Below, piece after piece: positions 1-8,174 of a DNA stretch of 19,975 bases. Under the pieces are notes generated by a model. The model made no database searches. It was not told the DNA's origin and saw nothing but the letters and a program-made list of their open reading frames with translations. Numbering within the stretch: the stretch's first letter is position 1; the number at the start of each line of letters is the position of its first letter. Made by a program: the position numbers and the translations under genes. The DNA comes from Planctomycetaceae bacterium. GTDB lineage: Bacteria > Planctomycetota > Planctomycetia > Planctomycetales > Planctomycetaceae. The stretch lies in assembly GCA_041398785.1 (NCBI GenBank), contig JAWKUA010000047.1, forward strand, positions 1 to 19,975. The letters run 5' to 3'.

Positions 1-1383
1 GACAATCACTCCGTAGTTCACGGCGCCGAGCCAGCCGGACATGATGATGCCGACGGACCCGGCGTGAAACAGCCCGCCGATCTGAGTCGGCAGATCCCGG
101 CTGACCTGCAGGCCTTCGAACTTGGTGCCGAACGACGCTCCCTGCATGTGCCGCGTGTAGCGACGGAATGTTCGCGGCGTGGAAACTTCGACGTGATCCA
201 GCTTCGTTCGAACATCGGGGATGAATTGTTCCAGACAGTCCAGCGTCGTTTTCGCCAGATGATCCTTGGCGGCCTGGTAGTCGTTTTCCGGCAGATCCGC
301 CCAGTCGCGATAGTTGGCGTTCGTCGATGAAACCACCAGCCAGCGGTCACTGCCGGGACGGGTTCGGGGATAGTAGAAACTAAACGTCCGGCTGCTGACA
401 TTCATGCTCAGCATGGCATTGATGTCGAAGCCGGAATGTTCCGAATAGAACAGCAGGTCGCCGACGCTTTCGTCGAAGCCCTCGCCGGGTTTCAACGCGA
501 TGTAGACCTGGCAACTGCTGTTGTTCAGCCGGACGGCCTTTGCATCTGCGACATATTCCGGCCGGAATTTCTCTTCGCCGACCAGATTCAGAATCGTGGT
601 TTTGATGTTGGCGTTGGACATGACGGCTTTGCAGCGAATGCGGCGTCCGTTGACAACCACGGCCCGCACCTGTCCATCGGTGCCGACTTCGATCTGTTCC
701 ACCAGCGTTCGGATCCGAATGTCGACGCCGTTGCGGATCATTTCGGCTTTCATCTTGCCGACCAGAGCATCAGTGCCGCCCTGAAACGTGAAGACACCTT
801 TGTGCATGAAGTTGCTGAACACGATGCCGTACGTGATGGCGGGATCTTCCAGAGTCGACCCGTTGGCGTAAGTGATCGGTTCCATCAGCAGTCGCACGAC
901 GTCGTCGCGTCCGGGGCAGAATTCTTCGAACAGTTCGCGAGTCGTCTTTCGCTGATCGTCATAGAAATTCATGCTTCGAGCGGCATTGAAAAACGCCTTC
1001 ACCGTCTCCGGTGTGATTCCGAATTTCTCGATCAGGATCCTGGTAAAGTCTTCGCGGTCGAATGTTGTTCGCAGTGAGAACTGCGGGTTCTCGAAGCGAA
1101 TGCCCTTCAACTGCACGATGGAATCGGCGATCTCCTGCGTCCAGTACTTCCGGCAGCTCTTGATCATGCCGATCGGAAACCCGTGCAGCGAAATATCAAA
1201 GATGTGCCCGCCGGCTCGCTTAAACCACGTCGCCATGCCGCCAAGCTGGTAGTGATGCTCCAGCAGCAGCACCGAATACCCCTGACGGGCCAGAATGTTG
1301 GCCGACGTCAGCCCGGCAAGGCCGCTGCCAATGACAATGACGTCGTATTCATCCTTCGCGTTCTTCAGGAAGTCCTTCGGCAT
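1..1383 (-). CDS. FAD-dependent oxidoreductase, phytoene desaturase / carotenoid isomerase-like (3' end beyond window)
   Basis: The reverse strand reads open from an ATG at 1383 to the window edge, giving 461 codons without a stop; the C terminus is missing. The N terminus has the dinucleotide-binding fold DVIVIGSGLAGLTSA (about residues 14-28, GxGxxG at 19-24), an acidic residue ending the second strand (LLLEHH, E42) and the following HYQLGGMATWF segment, as in the phytoene desaturase / CRTISO branch of the amine-oxidase superfamily. Near the window edge GLFHAGSVGIIMSGW resembles the second FAD-contact motif near the C terminus of this family (usually about 500 residues). Substrate is not readable: carotenoid or another polyene or retinoid-like lipid is only a family-level guess. 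The frame stays open upstream of 1383 with GTG/TTG codons until a stop near 1585, but ATG at 1383 gives a normal short lead before the Rossmann strand. It is divergent from the tRNA gene. Confidence 0.85.
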   Translation of the reverse strand, partial: MPKDFLKNAKDEYDVIVIGSGLAGLTSANILARQGYSVLLLEHHYQLGGMATWFKRAGGHIFDISLHGFPIGMIKSCRKYWTQEIADSIVQLKGIRFENPQFSLRTTFDREDFTRILIEKFGITPETVKAFFNAARSMNFYDDQRKTTRELFEEFCPGRDDVVRLLMEPITYANGSTLEDPAITYGIVFSNFMHKGVFTFQGGTDALVGKMKAEMIRNGVDIRIRTLVEQIEVGTDGQVRAVVVNGRRIRCKAVMSNANIKTTILNLVGEEKFRPEYVADAKAVRLNNSSCQVYIALKPGEGFDESVGDLLFYSEHSGFDINAMLSMNVSSRTFSFYYPRTRPGSDRWLVVSSTNANYRDWADLPENDYQAAKDHLAKTTLDCLEQFIPDVRTKLDHVEVSTPRTFRRYTRHMQGASFGTKFEGLQVSRDLPTQIGGLFHAGSVGIIMSGWLGAVNYGVIV

Positions 1384-1755
1384 GAACAGTCTGGTTTCGG
1401 CATGGCCAGCATTTGGCTGACGGAGTGAATTCGGCGGCTCCGCGGCCACCGCGCGCGGGAGGCAGAAGGCTACCAAACGCCGTCGCACCACTTCAAATCG
1501 TGGCCGCAATTCCTGACGGAAAGCCCCGAATCCGGACAGGCACCGGCGGCCGTCACGCTCGATTTGCCAACCTTGCGTGGATAAACCGACCGACTATACT
1601 GGCCGGTCACAGCCAACAGATTTCCGCGGACAGCTTCCGGGTTGCTCTGGTTCGGTGCCATAACACGGACCGGGAATTGCTCTTTGTTTGCGAATGCCGG
1701 GAGTCGCGGAAAAATCGGCCCTTACTAGTTGGCAGAGTGTCTTTGTGTGAGGCGG
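1384..1755. other. Gene-free spacer upstream of the oxidoreductase
   Basis: No convincing coding frame on either strand. It should contain the promoter of the minus-strand oxidoreductase. An imperfect inverted repeat (ACCGACC near 1585 and GGCCGGT near 1600) flanks a TATA-like GACTATACT segment and could be an operator or part of that promoter, but it is weak. Confidence 0.4.
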
Positions 1756-1782
1756 TTGTCGCAACCTGCAGTGGCGTATCGT
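1756..1782 (+). promoter_or_regulatory. Possible sigma-70-type promoter of tRNA-Ser
   Basis: TTGTCG (1756-1761) and TATCGT (1777-1782) each match 4 of 6 consensus bases, with a short 15-nt spacer, and lie about 20 bp before the mature tRNA 5' end. Position fits; sequence match is modest. The -35 box overlaps a small GGTTG-TCG-CAACC palindrome. Confidence 0.25.
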
Positions 1783-1801
1783 CGGCAGTGCGGGTTTCGA
1801 A

Positions 1802-1888
1802 GGAGAGGTGGCAGAGTGGCCGATTGTCTGCAGCACTGGAAATGCTGTGTCCGGGTAACCGGACCGGGGTTCGAATCCCCCCTCTCCA
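1802..1888 (+). tRNA. tRNA-Ser (anticodon GGA)
   Basis: The 87-nt segment folds as a class II tRNA. Acceptor strands are GGAGAGG (1802-1808) and CCTCTCC (1881-1887), followed by T8 and G9. The anticodon stem CAGCA/TGCTG encloses loop CTGGAAA with anticodon GGA, reading UCC/UCU serine codons. A long variable arm (GTCCGG/CCGGAC around GTAA) is diagnostic of tRNA-Ser. The T loop is TTCGAAT. Two oddities: only four G:C pairs are available for the T stem (4 G before the loop, and 4 C left once seven acceptor bases are assigned), where five are normal; and the discriminator base is A, whereas bacterial tRNA-Ser usually carries G. CCA is not encoded. An unusual functional tRNA, a decaying copy and a sequence error in the C run are all possible. 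Confidence 0.85.
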
Positions 1889-1896
1889 TCTTTTTT
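1889..1896 (+). terminator. T-tract directly after tRNA-Ser
   Basis: Six consecutive T residues (1891-1896) start 3 nt after the tRNA 3' end. The GC-rich acceptor/T-arm stems could act as the upstream hairpin. No separate stem-loop is seen between tRNA and T run. Confidence 0.35.
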
Positions 1897-2313
1897 ACCC
1901 GGGCTCTGTGCCGGGCCGTGCTTGATGAGCACTTCTTTTGCATGGCCCGCGCGACCAGACGATCTGCTTGCAGGCGGCAACGCGTGATCGCGATCGACTG
2001 TCGGGCCGCTTGTTTCCGTCGATTGATGACACACTGCGTCACGGGAAGTTGCGGCCGGTCGTGCGTTACACATCGCTTTGATTGATGGCATGCCGCCAAA
2101 TCGGCCTGATGCACAGCCGCGACACCCGGCGAATATGGTTTGGTTCCCGGTTGTCGGAGGCTCCCCGCTTACTGTCGTCTACGCTGCACCAGTGCTCCGG
2201 CACTCGTGCCAGGCTTGAATCCGGCGGTTTTCGCGCTTAACGTGCAGTGTTCAGGCAGTATTCTGTGGGTGATTGTTTGTTCCGTGGCCCCCCTTGCCTC
2301 CGGAGTCAGATGC
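1897..2313. other. Gene-free spacer between tRNA-Ser and the lipoprotein gene
   Basis: About 415 bp without a convincing gene. Short frames here are rich in Arg and Cys and look like chance translations of GC-rich DNA. The frame of the downstream gene stays open upstream to 2140, but that part shows no export signal or domain. No clear promoter was recognised. Confidence 0.4.
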
Positions 2314-5300
2314 ATGTTCCGCTCAAGTTACGGGTGTGCGATTGGTGCCGGCATTCTGTCGGTTTGTTTGCTTCTGGTCACAGGTTGCGGAGGCGATGAT
2401 TCTTCCAGCACGGCCGATTCCGGTTCTAGCGGAGCGGTGCCTCCGGCTGGTCCATCTGCTGGCGGAGCTCCCAGCGCCGACAGCATGTCGCCGATGGAAC
2501 AAAAGATGGCCGGCATGGATACCGGCGAGGACGACGCCGGTGCTGCTGCTGGCGGAGCAGCGATGGGAGCCGCCGGAGGATATCCCGGCGGTTCGGGCGG
2601 TGGCGGTGCAATGGGCGGCGGCGGAGGTTATCCCGGAGGATCTGGCGGTGCCGCAATGGGCAGCGGCGGTGCCGGAATGTTTCCCGGAATGGCCGGTCCC
2701 GGCGGCGGCATGGGTCAGCCCGCTCAGGCAGCCAAACCCGCACGGCCCGGTGACGTCAATCAGTGGACCAACGAACAATTGCTGGATGCCGTCCGGGAGC
2801 GTGATGTTCTGGTGAAGCAGGCGATAGAAGCCAAAGCGTCCGGCGGAGGCGGCGACACGGTTGCTCTGCTATCGAAGGTTTTGGCGGCCGCGTCGGAAGT
2901 TCCGAAGGCTCCGCAGGCCGGTCAGGGCGGCGGATATCCAGGCACAAGCGGCGCCTACCCCGGCGGAAGCGGTGCCTATCCCGGCGGAGGCGGCGGGTAT
3001 CCTGGAAGCGGTGGTTACCCGGGATCCGGCGGCGGTGGTGGAGCGCCCGGCCCGGCAACGTTCCCCGGAGCACCCGGCGGCGGCCCGCCGAGTTCCGGTT
3101 CATTTCCAGGCGGTTCCGGCGGAGCGGCCACATTTCCCGGACAGCCGGGAGGTGGCGGCCAGGGCTCGGCTGTAGTGATGCCGGCGGCTGGCGAAGAGGT
3201 CAAATTCACGAAGCACATCGTTCCCATTCTGATCAGCAATTGCGGCGGCTGCCATGTGCGCGACAGCAAGGGCAAGTTCCAGATGGCTTCTTATCAGCAG
3301 TTGATGGACAGCGGGCAGGTGATCGGATCAAGCCTTGCGGACAGTCATCTGTTCGAACTGGTCCAATCAGGAAAAATGCCTCCCGGTCCCAGGCGAGTGC
3401 CGGAAGACCAGCAGCAGGTTCTGCGGCGCTGGATCGAAGAAGGAGCGAAGTTTGACGGAACCGATCCGTCGGCCGCTCTGGCATCGAACGGGGTGCCGGA
3501 TTCATCGCGAAACAGCCAGCGCCTCCGGTGGGATGGCCACGAAGACCGAAGCATTGCCGTCAGCAGCCTGGAAGCGATGCTGGGCGAAGCAATGCTGAGC
3601 TACGCGCCGCAGGGAGCCGCTGCGCAGGCGACTCGCGGAGCGGCGAATGCGATTCAGTCGTCGGCGCAGGGTTCCGGCGGATCGGATGCCGGTTACCCCG
3701 GCGGCTCCGGTTCCGGCGGCTATCCGGGATCAGGCGGTGCTGCGCCAGTCGGTGGTGATCCGGGAGGCGGTTATCCCGGCGGTGGCTATCCGGGTGGCGG
3801 TTATCCGGGCTCCGGTGCTGTTCCTGGCGGATCCGGTGCCTATCCGGGCGGTGGTTTCCCTGGTGGGCAGACGGGCGGCGGACGGCAGCAGGCCGGCAAA
3901 CTGTCCGACCGCGAACTGGTCGAAACCGTCGTTGGAGCTTTGGTTGAGAACAACTCCGTCCAGGCATGGACCGTGATTCAGGGAATCCTTGCCGGCATCA
4001 CGAAGACTCCGCTGCCGCGAGAAGAAGTTTCCGAAATCATCATCTCCAAGGTCTTCTCCTCGGAAAAGATCAATCCGCTGATGGCGCAGACCCTGGTGAT
4101 GGGAACGGTCGCCAGCGCAGGAGCTCAGCCGGAAGCCGGCGAATCAGCGATGCAGCTTCTGGCGTCGGCGTCTGCTGAAGTTTCCAGCTACTACCTGCAG
4201 CTTGGAAGCCCGGCGATTGGCAATGGGCAGCGAACGAATAATCCGGCCGGCGGCGCTGCGGGCTTTCCTGGCGGCGGCTATCCGGGAGGAAGCGGTGGTT
4301 TGCCAGGCGGCGGTTTACCTGGCGGCGGTTATCCTGGAGGAAGCGGCGCTTATCCGGGCGGTGGCGGCGCATTCCCCGGCGGTGGCGGCGCCTTTCCGGG
4401 CGGCTTTGGCGGACAGGGGCGTGCAAATGCCGGAGCCGCCGGAGGCATCCAGCTTGTTCCGCTGAATATTCCTGAATCGGCCATTCCCGCGGTCGCGGAG
4501 GTTTTGTGGAGTCCTCAGATTTCACAGACGCTATCCGGGAACCTGATTTCAGCGCCCAACATCGATCATGCGGTTCCGCTGCTGACTCTGGCGACGACGG
4601 TTCCGTCGGCCGACGTTCGCAACGCGACTTATCAGTTGTTTAAGGCGCACCATGCAGACGGGGCGGGAGCCCTGGCGAGCCGCGGGCTGTATCAGACGGT
4701 CGCGTGCGATCCCGGACAACTGGCCGTGTTGAAATCTCTGCCGCGACCGGACGCTTCGGCGCGTGCTGCGGCGGCTCCCCGCGGCCGCGGAAATCCCAAT
4801 CCCGCTGCCGCTCCCGCCGCGGCTCCGACGGATACCTGGACCGACGCGACCCGGCAGTTCGTCTACGCACTGCGTGACCGGTTGCGGGACGTTTCAGATC
4901 GCCCGGAATTCGCATACACCGGTCTGCAGCCGATTCGACTCCATCGCGGGGCTCCCGATCCCGAGGCGTCGATCTCGATTTCCATCCCCAGCTCCGCCGC
5001 ATCCTCGCTTGGCCCGGCGGCTCCGCCGGAAACCCGCGTCTACTATGCTCGATGCCGTGTGACCGTACAGCGCGAACGCGATCAGGAAATGATCGCCGAC
5101 CACTACCAGACGCGCATCAAGGGCATCACTCAGCAGGGCCCGCAGCCTGGCATGGTGTGGTTCGACGGCGTGAAAAAGAATTCCGACGGCACGATTGAAA
5201 CGATGGACGTTGTCGTTTCTCAGGACGCAGCAGCGGCGGGTGGCGGAAGCGGCGGCATCGGTCCGGGCGGAATCGGCGCGGCGGGAATCGGTGCTGGTGG

Positions 5301-5412
5301 CCGGCCGGGCGGACAGGCGTTCGTCATCGAAACCATCACGGTGGTGACTCGCGATCCGCAATACACCGGAACCGACGCCAAGGTCACTGCGGTCGATTCC
5401 GGCGACAAGTGA
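2314..5412 (+). CDS. Large glycine-rich (YPGG-repeat) lipoprotein with a planctomycete-type cytochrome c domain
   Basis: I chose ATG 2314 (1032 residues) because a GGAG Shine-Dalgarno sits 8 nt upstream and the protein then begins with a lipoprotein signal: hydrophobic stretch and lipobox LVTGC, followed by GGDDSSS. It is therefore probably anchored in a membrane facing the periplasm. A cytochrome-like domain occupies about residues 293-390: HIVPILISNCGGCH gives CxxCH at 310-314, and SGKMPPG about 50 residues later supplies a plausible axial Met, as in the planctomycete cytochrome C family (PF07635-like). Four long Gly/Pro/Tyr blocks (about residues 79-136, 204-287, 454-526, 645-710) and a shorter Gly/Ile block near 974-999 separate helical segments. 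A conserved-looking C-terminal part (about 845-970) carries RxYYARCRVTVQRERDQE and is not recognised. Electron transfer or haem binding is a family inference; the repeats suggest a flexible, adhesive or scaffold role. Confidence 0.85.
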   Translation: MFRSSYGCAIGAGILSVCLLLVTGCGGDDSSSTADSGSSGAVPPAGPSAGGAPSADSMSPMEQKMAGMDTGEDDAGAAAGGAAMGAAGGYPGGSGGGGAMGGGGGYPGGSGGAAMGSGGAGMFPGMAGPGGGMGQPAQAAKPARPGDVNQWTNEQLLDAVRERDVLVKQAIEAKASGGGGDTVALLSKVLAAASEVPKAPQAGQGGGYPGTSGAYPGGSGAYPGGGGGYPGSGGYPGSGGGGGAPGPATFPGAPGGGPPSSGSFPGGSGGAATFPGQPGGGGQGSAVVMPAAGEEVKFTKHIVPILISNCGGCHVRDSKGKFQMASYQQLMDSGQVIGSSLADSHLFELVQSGKMPPGPRRVPEDQQQVLRRWIEEGAKFDGTDPSAALASNGVPDSSRNSQRLRWDGHEDRSIAVSSLEAMLGEAMLSYAPQGAAAQATRGAANAIQSSAQGSGGSDAGYPGGSGSGGYPGSGGAAPVGGDPGGGYPGGGYPGGGYPGSGAVPGGSGAYPGGGFPGGQTGGGRQQAGKLSDRELVETVVGALVENNSVQAWTVIQGILAGITKTPLPREEVSEIIISKVFSSEKINPLMAQTLVMGTVASAGAQPEAGESAMQLLASASAEVSSYYLQLGSPAIGNGQRTNNPAGGAAGFPGGGYPGGSGGLPGGGLPGGGYPGGSGAYPGGGGAFPGGGGAFPGGFGGQGRANAGAAGGIQLVPLNIPESAIPAVAEVLWSPQISQTLSGNLISAPNIDHAVPLLTLATTVPSADVRNATYQLFKAHHADGAGALASRGLYQTVACDPGQLAVLKSLPRPDASARAAAAPRGRGNPNPAAAPAAAPTDTWTDATRQFVYALRDRLRDVSDRPEFAYTGLQPIRLHRGAPDPEASISISIPSSAASSLGPAAPPETRVYYARCRVTVQRERDQEMIADHYQTRIKGITQQGPQPGMVWFDGVKKNSDGTIETMDVVVSQDAAAAGGGSGGIGPGGIGAAGIGAGGRPGGQAFVIETITVVTRDPQYTGTDAKVTAVDSGDK
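2548..4443 (+). repeat. Interspersed YPGG[GS]-coding low-complexity blocks
   Basis: Within the lipoprotein gene, four blocks (about 2548-2720, 2923-3172, 3673-3890, 4246-4443) encode variants of G-[YF]-P-G-G-[GS]-G. I count about 16 YPG and 8 FPG motifs. Codons vary between copies (GGC, GGA, GGT; TAT, TAC), so the repetition is kept at protein level more than at DNA level. Confidence 0.8.
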
Positions 5413-5418
5413 TGCCCG

Positions 5419-5449
5419 CGTCGTCATGTGCCGCCAGGATGAGACGACG
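5419..5449. terminator. Possible bidirectional terminator between convergent genes
   Basis: CGTCGTC (5419-5425) can pair with GACGACG (5443-5449) around a 17-nt loop, between the lipoprotein stop at 5412 and the regulator stop at 5467. There is no T tract on either side, so intrinsic termination is uncertain. Confidence 0.3.
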
Positions 5450-5466
5450 TCATGACGCGTCGCCCG

Positions 5467-7017
5467 CTATTTCTGCGGCATCATTTCGTACTTCTTCATT
5501 TTGTTGTAGAGCGTGACGCGGCTGATGCCGAGCTGTTTCGCGGTCTTGGTGCGGCTGAAGCTGTTGTTCAGCAGCGCCTGTTCGATGAGATCCTTCTCCG
5601 TCAGCTCAATGCAGTTCCCCAGCGACTCGCCGCGTTTGCCGGAAAAGAAGGTCGCGACAGAACCGTCATTGCCCGGACCCGCGGCGCCTTTGACGATGTT
5701 GGGCGGCAACGTGTCAATTGTCAGACGGCCACCGTCGCTGTAAATCACGGCGCTGCGGATTGCGTTTTCCATTTCGCGGACATTTCCGGGCCACGGATAC
5801 CCAATCAACGTGTCCAGAAACTCCGAAGAAATTTCCACAACGTCGATGTTGTGTTTTTCCGCATGGCGATGCACGAAATACCGGACCAGCGGTTCAATAT
5901 CCGGCAGGCGCTTTCGCAGCGGCGGTATCTGAAAGCTGAGCGTATTCAGTCGATAGTAAAGGTCCGGACGAAAGCAGCCGGTCTCGACCAGCGGCTGCAG
6001 TTCACGATTGCTGGCGGCAATGACGCGTGCCTGAACGTGGATCGTGCGGTTGGAACCCACCGGTTCAAATTCTCCCTTTTCGATGACTCGCAGAAGCTTG
6101 ACCTGCTGTTCGGGCGTCAGCACGTCGATTTCATCCAGCAGGATGGTGCCGCGACCGGCTGCCAGGAACTTTCCGTCCTTGTCGGTGTGAGCACTCGTGA
6201 ACGCGCCCTTCACATGGCCGAACAGTTCGCTTTCGATCAGGTCGGCCGGCAGAGCTCCGCAGGCAACCGTCAGAAACGGAGCGACGGCGCGATGTGAGGC
6301 TTCGTGGATCAGCCCGGCCAGGTGAGTCTTGCCGGAACCTGTTTCGCCGATCAGCAGGATCGTGACATCGTGACGAGCGGCGACTTCCAGACGCTGCAGC
6401 ATGCTTCTCAGCGCCGGTGTGCGAGTCCGAAAGCGTTCCACGATCGACGGAAGCGGCGCAGCGTGGGGATCCGAAGCGTCGGCACCGGCATCTGTGACGG
6501 CCGGTTGTGTCGTCTTTGCGTCGCTGGAATCCGGCTGAGAGCCATCCGAATTCGCGATGACGGGGCGAACGCCTGTCGCGGGCGAATCGTCGAAGGAATG
6601 CAGCGCCGCGGCCGGCGGACTCATGCAGACCGTCGGCGAATCTCCGGCAAGAAGTTGCCGGGCGACGGCGGCCGCTTTCGCCAGATCAGTTTCGTCCGCC
6701 GCAAGTTCCACCAGTGCCACGCGTCCGGCCAGTTCTTCCGGAATGGTGTCGCGATTGACATCACCCTGGTTCACGACGGCGACAAAGGAAGTCCTTCGGG
6801 AATTCTGAGCCATCGCCCAGGTTCGGTCGATGGTCTGACGTCCTCCGCGGCGCAGATCGACGACAACAACGATCGGCTGACGAAGTTGCACAAGCTGAGC
6901 CGCTTCCTGCACGGAATAGCATTCCAGCAGCCGGCACTGGCCGGCCAGATGTCCGCCGATGCTGCGGACAAAGCCCGGCAGCGAACTGCACAGCACAACA
7001 AATTCAGGCGCGTCCAC
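5467..7017 (-). CDS. Sigma-54-dependent transcriptional activator (NtrC-like), degenerate receiver-like N terminus
   Basis: Start is GTG at 7017, preceded by GAGGA about 7 nt upstream; 516 residues. Residues 1-125 resemble a receiver fold with an aspartate exactly at position 54 (VVVVD), but the usual N-terminal acidic pair is absent (LCSSLPG). A Ser/Asp/Ala-rich linker (about 130-190) follows. The AAA+ domain (about 195-425) has Walker A GETGSGKT (224-231), sigma-54 contact loop GAFTSA (271-276; canonical GAFTGA), Walker B LLDEID (293-298), arginine-finger region FRPDLYYRLN (349-358) and sensor II GNVREMENAI (411-420). The C terminus has a Fis-type helix-turn-helix, TAKQLGISRVTLYNKMKKY (about 492-510). 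It should remodel RNA polymerase-sigma-54 at enhancer-dependent promoters. No histidine kinase and no obvious sigma-54 promoter was seen in the window, so its targets are unknown. Confidence 0.93.
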   Translation of the reverse strand: MDAPEFVVLCSSLPGFVRSIGGHLAGQCRLLECYSVQEAAQLVQLRQPIVVVVDLRRGGRQTIDRTWAMAQNSRRTSFVAVVNQGDVNRDTIPEELAGRVALVELAADETDLAKAAAVARQLLAGDSPTVCMSPPAAALHSFDDSPATGVRPVIANSDGSQPDSSDAKTTQPAVTDAGADASDPHAAPLPSIVERFRTRTPALRSMLQRLEVAARHDVTILLIGETGSGKTHLAGLIHEASHRAVAPFLTVACGALPADLIESELFGHVKGAFTSAHTDKDGKFLAAGRGTILLDEIDVLTPEQQVKLLRVIEKGEFEPVGSNRTIHVQARVIAASNRELQPLVETGCFRPDLYYRLNTLSFQIPPLRKRLPDIEPLVRYFVHRHAEKHNIDVVEISSEFLDTLIGYPWPGNVREMENAIRSAVIYSDGGRLTIDTLPPNIVKGAAGPGNDGSVATFFSGKRGESLGNCIELTEKDLIEQALLNNSFSRTKTAKQLGISRVTLYNKMKKYEMMPQK

Positions 7018-7445
7018 AGCAGATCCTCACGCAGAACACCGGGGCCGATTCCTGTTCCAGCAGGCAGATTCGGCAAAACGTCCACACGACGCGGCATTAG
7101 TAAAAATGGCGTGAGTCTGAACTTAACAAATTGAATGCCAGAGTCGGCAATTCGCCTGGTAAGCAGCCAATGACGGCAAATCGCTGAATACCGCGACGAC
7201 CGCATGTTTCCGCGGTGCATCAGATGATGCCGAAACCCATCACGTCCGCTGCTCTTCCGGAGTCGCAACGGTCAGATCCACGGCATGGATCGCCGCGTTT
7301 CGCGAGAAGTCACTGGCATGCCGGGCTACACGGGCTAGGTTCGGAAAGTGACGTTGTTGTTCGCACGTCGCGCCGCTGACTGCTTCGTGGATCAGCATGA
7401 CCGGGCAACAGTCCGGGCATCGAAACTTAACGACTGGAATTTGAA
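7018..7445. other. Spacer between divergent genes; possible remnant zinc-ribbon ORF
   Basis: About 430 bp hold the upstream regions of the regulator (minus) and the secreted protein (plus). A weak minus-strand promoter candidate starts with TTGTTA near 7132. A 75-codon minus-strand frame (7240-7467) begins with VVKFRCPDC, similar to small zinc-ribbon proteins, but has only one CxxC, lacks the expected second one, and overlaps the start of the plus-strand gene by 22 nt. I do not call it a gene. Confidence 0.35.
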
Positions 7446-8174
7446 ATGCTTCGAGCCTGTCTGACATTCATTCTTTGCACTGGAATGGCCGCTTCGGCAT
7501 GCGGCCAGTTGAAGCCGGGAACTCCCGAATGGGATCGTCACTTCAGGGAACTGCGGGAACGGGTGGAGAAGTCCACGGGAAGCAATCTTCCGAGTCCGAG
7601 TGCTTCGCGTCTGAACTCACTGCGGTCGAGCTCCTCACGCTCAAGTGCGGCGTTCAAACAGAAGGCGGAGGCAGCCAGGCGGAGGTATCAGGCAGGCGCT
7701 GCTCAGCGTGAAGCCAATCGGGAAAAGGAGCGGCAGGAGGAACTGGCGAAGCTTCCCGCGAAGTACCGCAAGCTGATGGAGGAAGCTCAAAACCCGCTTC
7801 CGTTCGAACGCGACCAGGCTCCATCGGTTAAGGAGACCTTTGCGGCACTCTGCAAAGTTGCCTCGACGGCTACAAAGTTCGAACAGATCGTTCCGTTTCT
7901 GGCGGCACCGCATCGACAGAATTTCGTTCTGAAGGAAACCGGTACGGCTCCGGAGTTCTATGACTCGTCCGAAGAGTCTCTGAAGTTCTACCGCAGCTTT
8001 CTGATGGGTGTCAAAAAAATTGAACACTCCGCAGTGACCAATCCGGATTCCGACCACGCCTACCTATACGTCTGGGTCCAGCAGGAAAGCCTGGTGCTGT
8101 ATCAACTGCACTACATGGGCGAGGGAAAGATGTGGCGACTCGCCGGCTGGGAAGCCCAGCTGATCCGCAACTAA
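7446..8174 (+). CDS. Secreted protein of unknown function
   Basis: 242 residues from ATG 7446; no good Shine-Dalgarno. It starts with a signal peptide (MLRACLTFILCTGMAASACGQ), probably cut after ASA by signal peptidase I; the adjacent Cys lacks the usual Leu/Val of a lipobox. Residues 40-70 are Ser/Arg-rich, and 70-115 are a highly charged Lys/Arg/Glu/Ala segment likely to form a helix or short coiled coil. Residues 125-242 look like a compact domain ending in alternating strands (YLYVWVQQESLVLYQLHYM, then KMWRLAGWEAQLI), loosely reminiscent of NTF2/SnoaL-like folds; that is only an impression. The stop codon TAA lies inside a long hairpin at 8173-8225. It stands alone, divergent from the sigma-54 activator. 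Confidence 0.8.
   Translation: MLRACLTFILCTGMAASACGQLKPGTPEWDRHFRELRERVEKSTGSNLPSPSASRLNSLRSSSSRSSAAFKQKAEAARRRYQAGAAQREANREKERQEELAKLPAKYRKLMEEAQNPLPFERDQAPSVKETFAALCKVASTATKFEQIVPFLAAPHRQNFVLKETGTAPEFYDSSEESLKFYRSFLMGVKKIEHSAVTNPDSDHAYLYVWVQQESLVLYQLHYMGEGKMWRLAGWEAQLIRN

Noticed and set aside
1713..1800. A second tRNA upstream of tRNA-Ser (GGCAGAGTG and GGGTTTCGAA strings)
   Set aside because: No acceptor stem or anticodon arm can be formed; the resemblance is limited to two short words.
1939..2085. 48-codon plus-strand ORF after tRNA-Ser
   Set aside because: Arg/Cys-rich, no ribosome-binding site, no homology signal visible.
2140..2313. Upstream extension of the glycine-rich lipoprotein to an earlier ATG
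   Set aside because: The extra 58 residues have no family character and would bury the lipoprotein signal; ATG 2314 has a good Shine-Dalgarno and starts the signal directly.
5452..6297. Long plus-strand frame opposite the sigma-54 activator
   Set aside because: It lies fully inside a well-supported minus-strand gene, and its protein is a typical antisense translation without domains.
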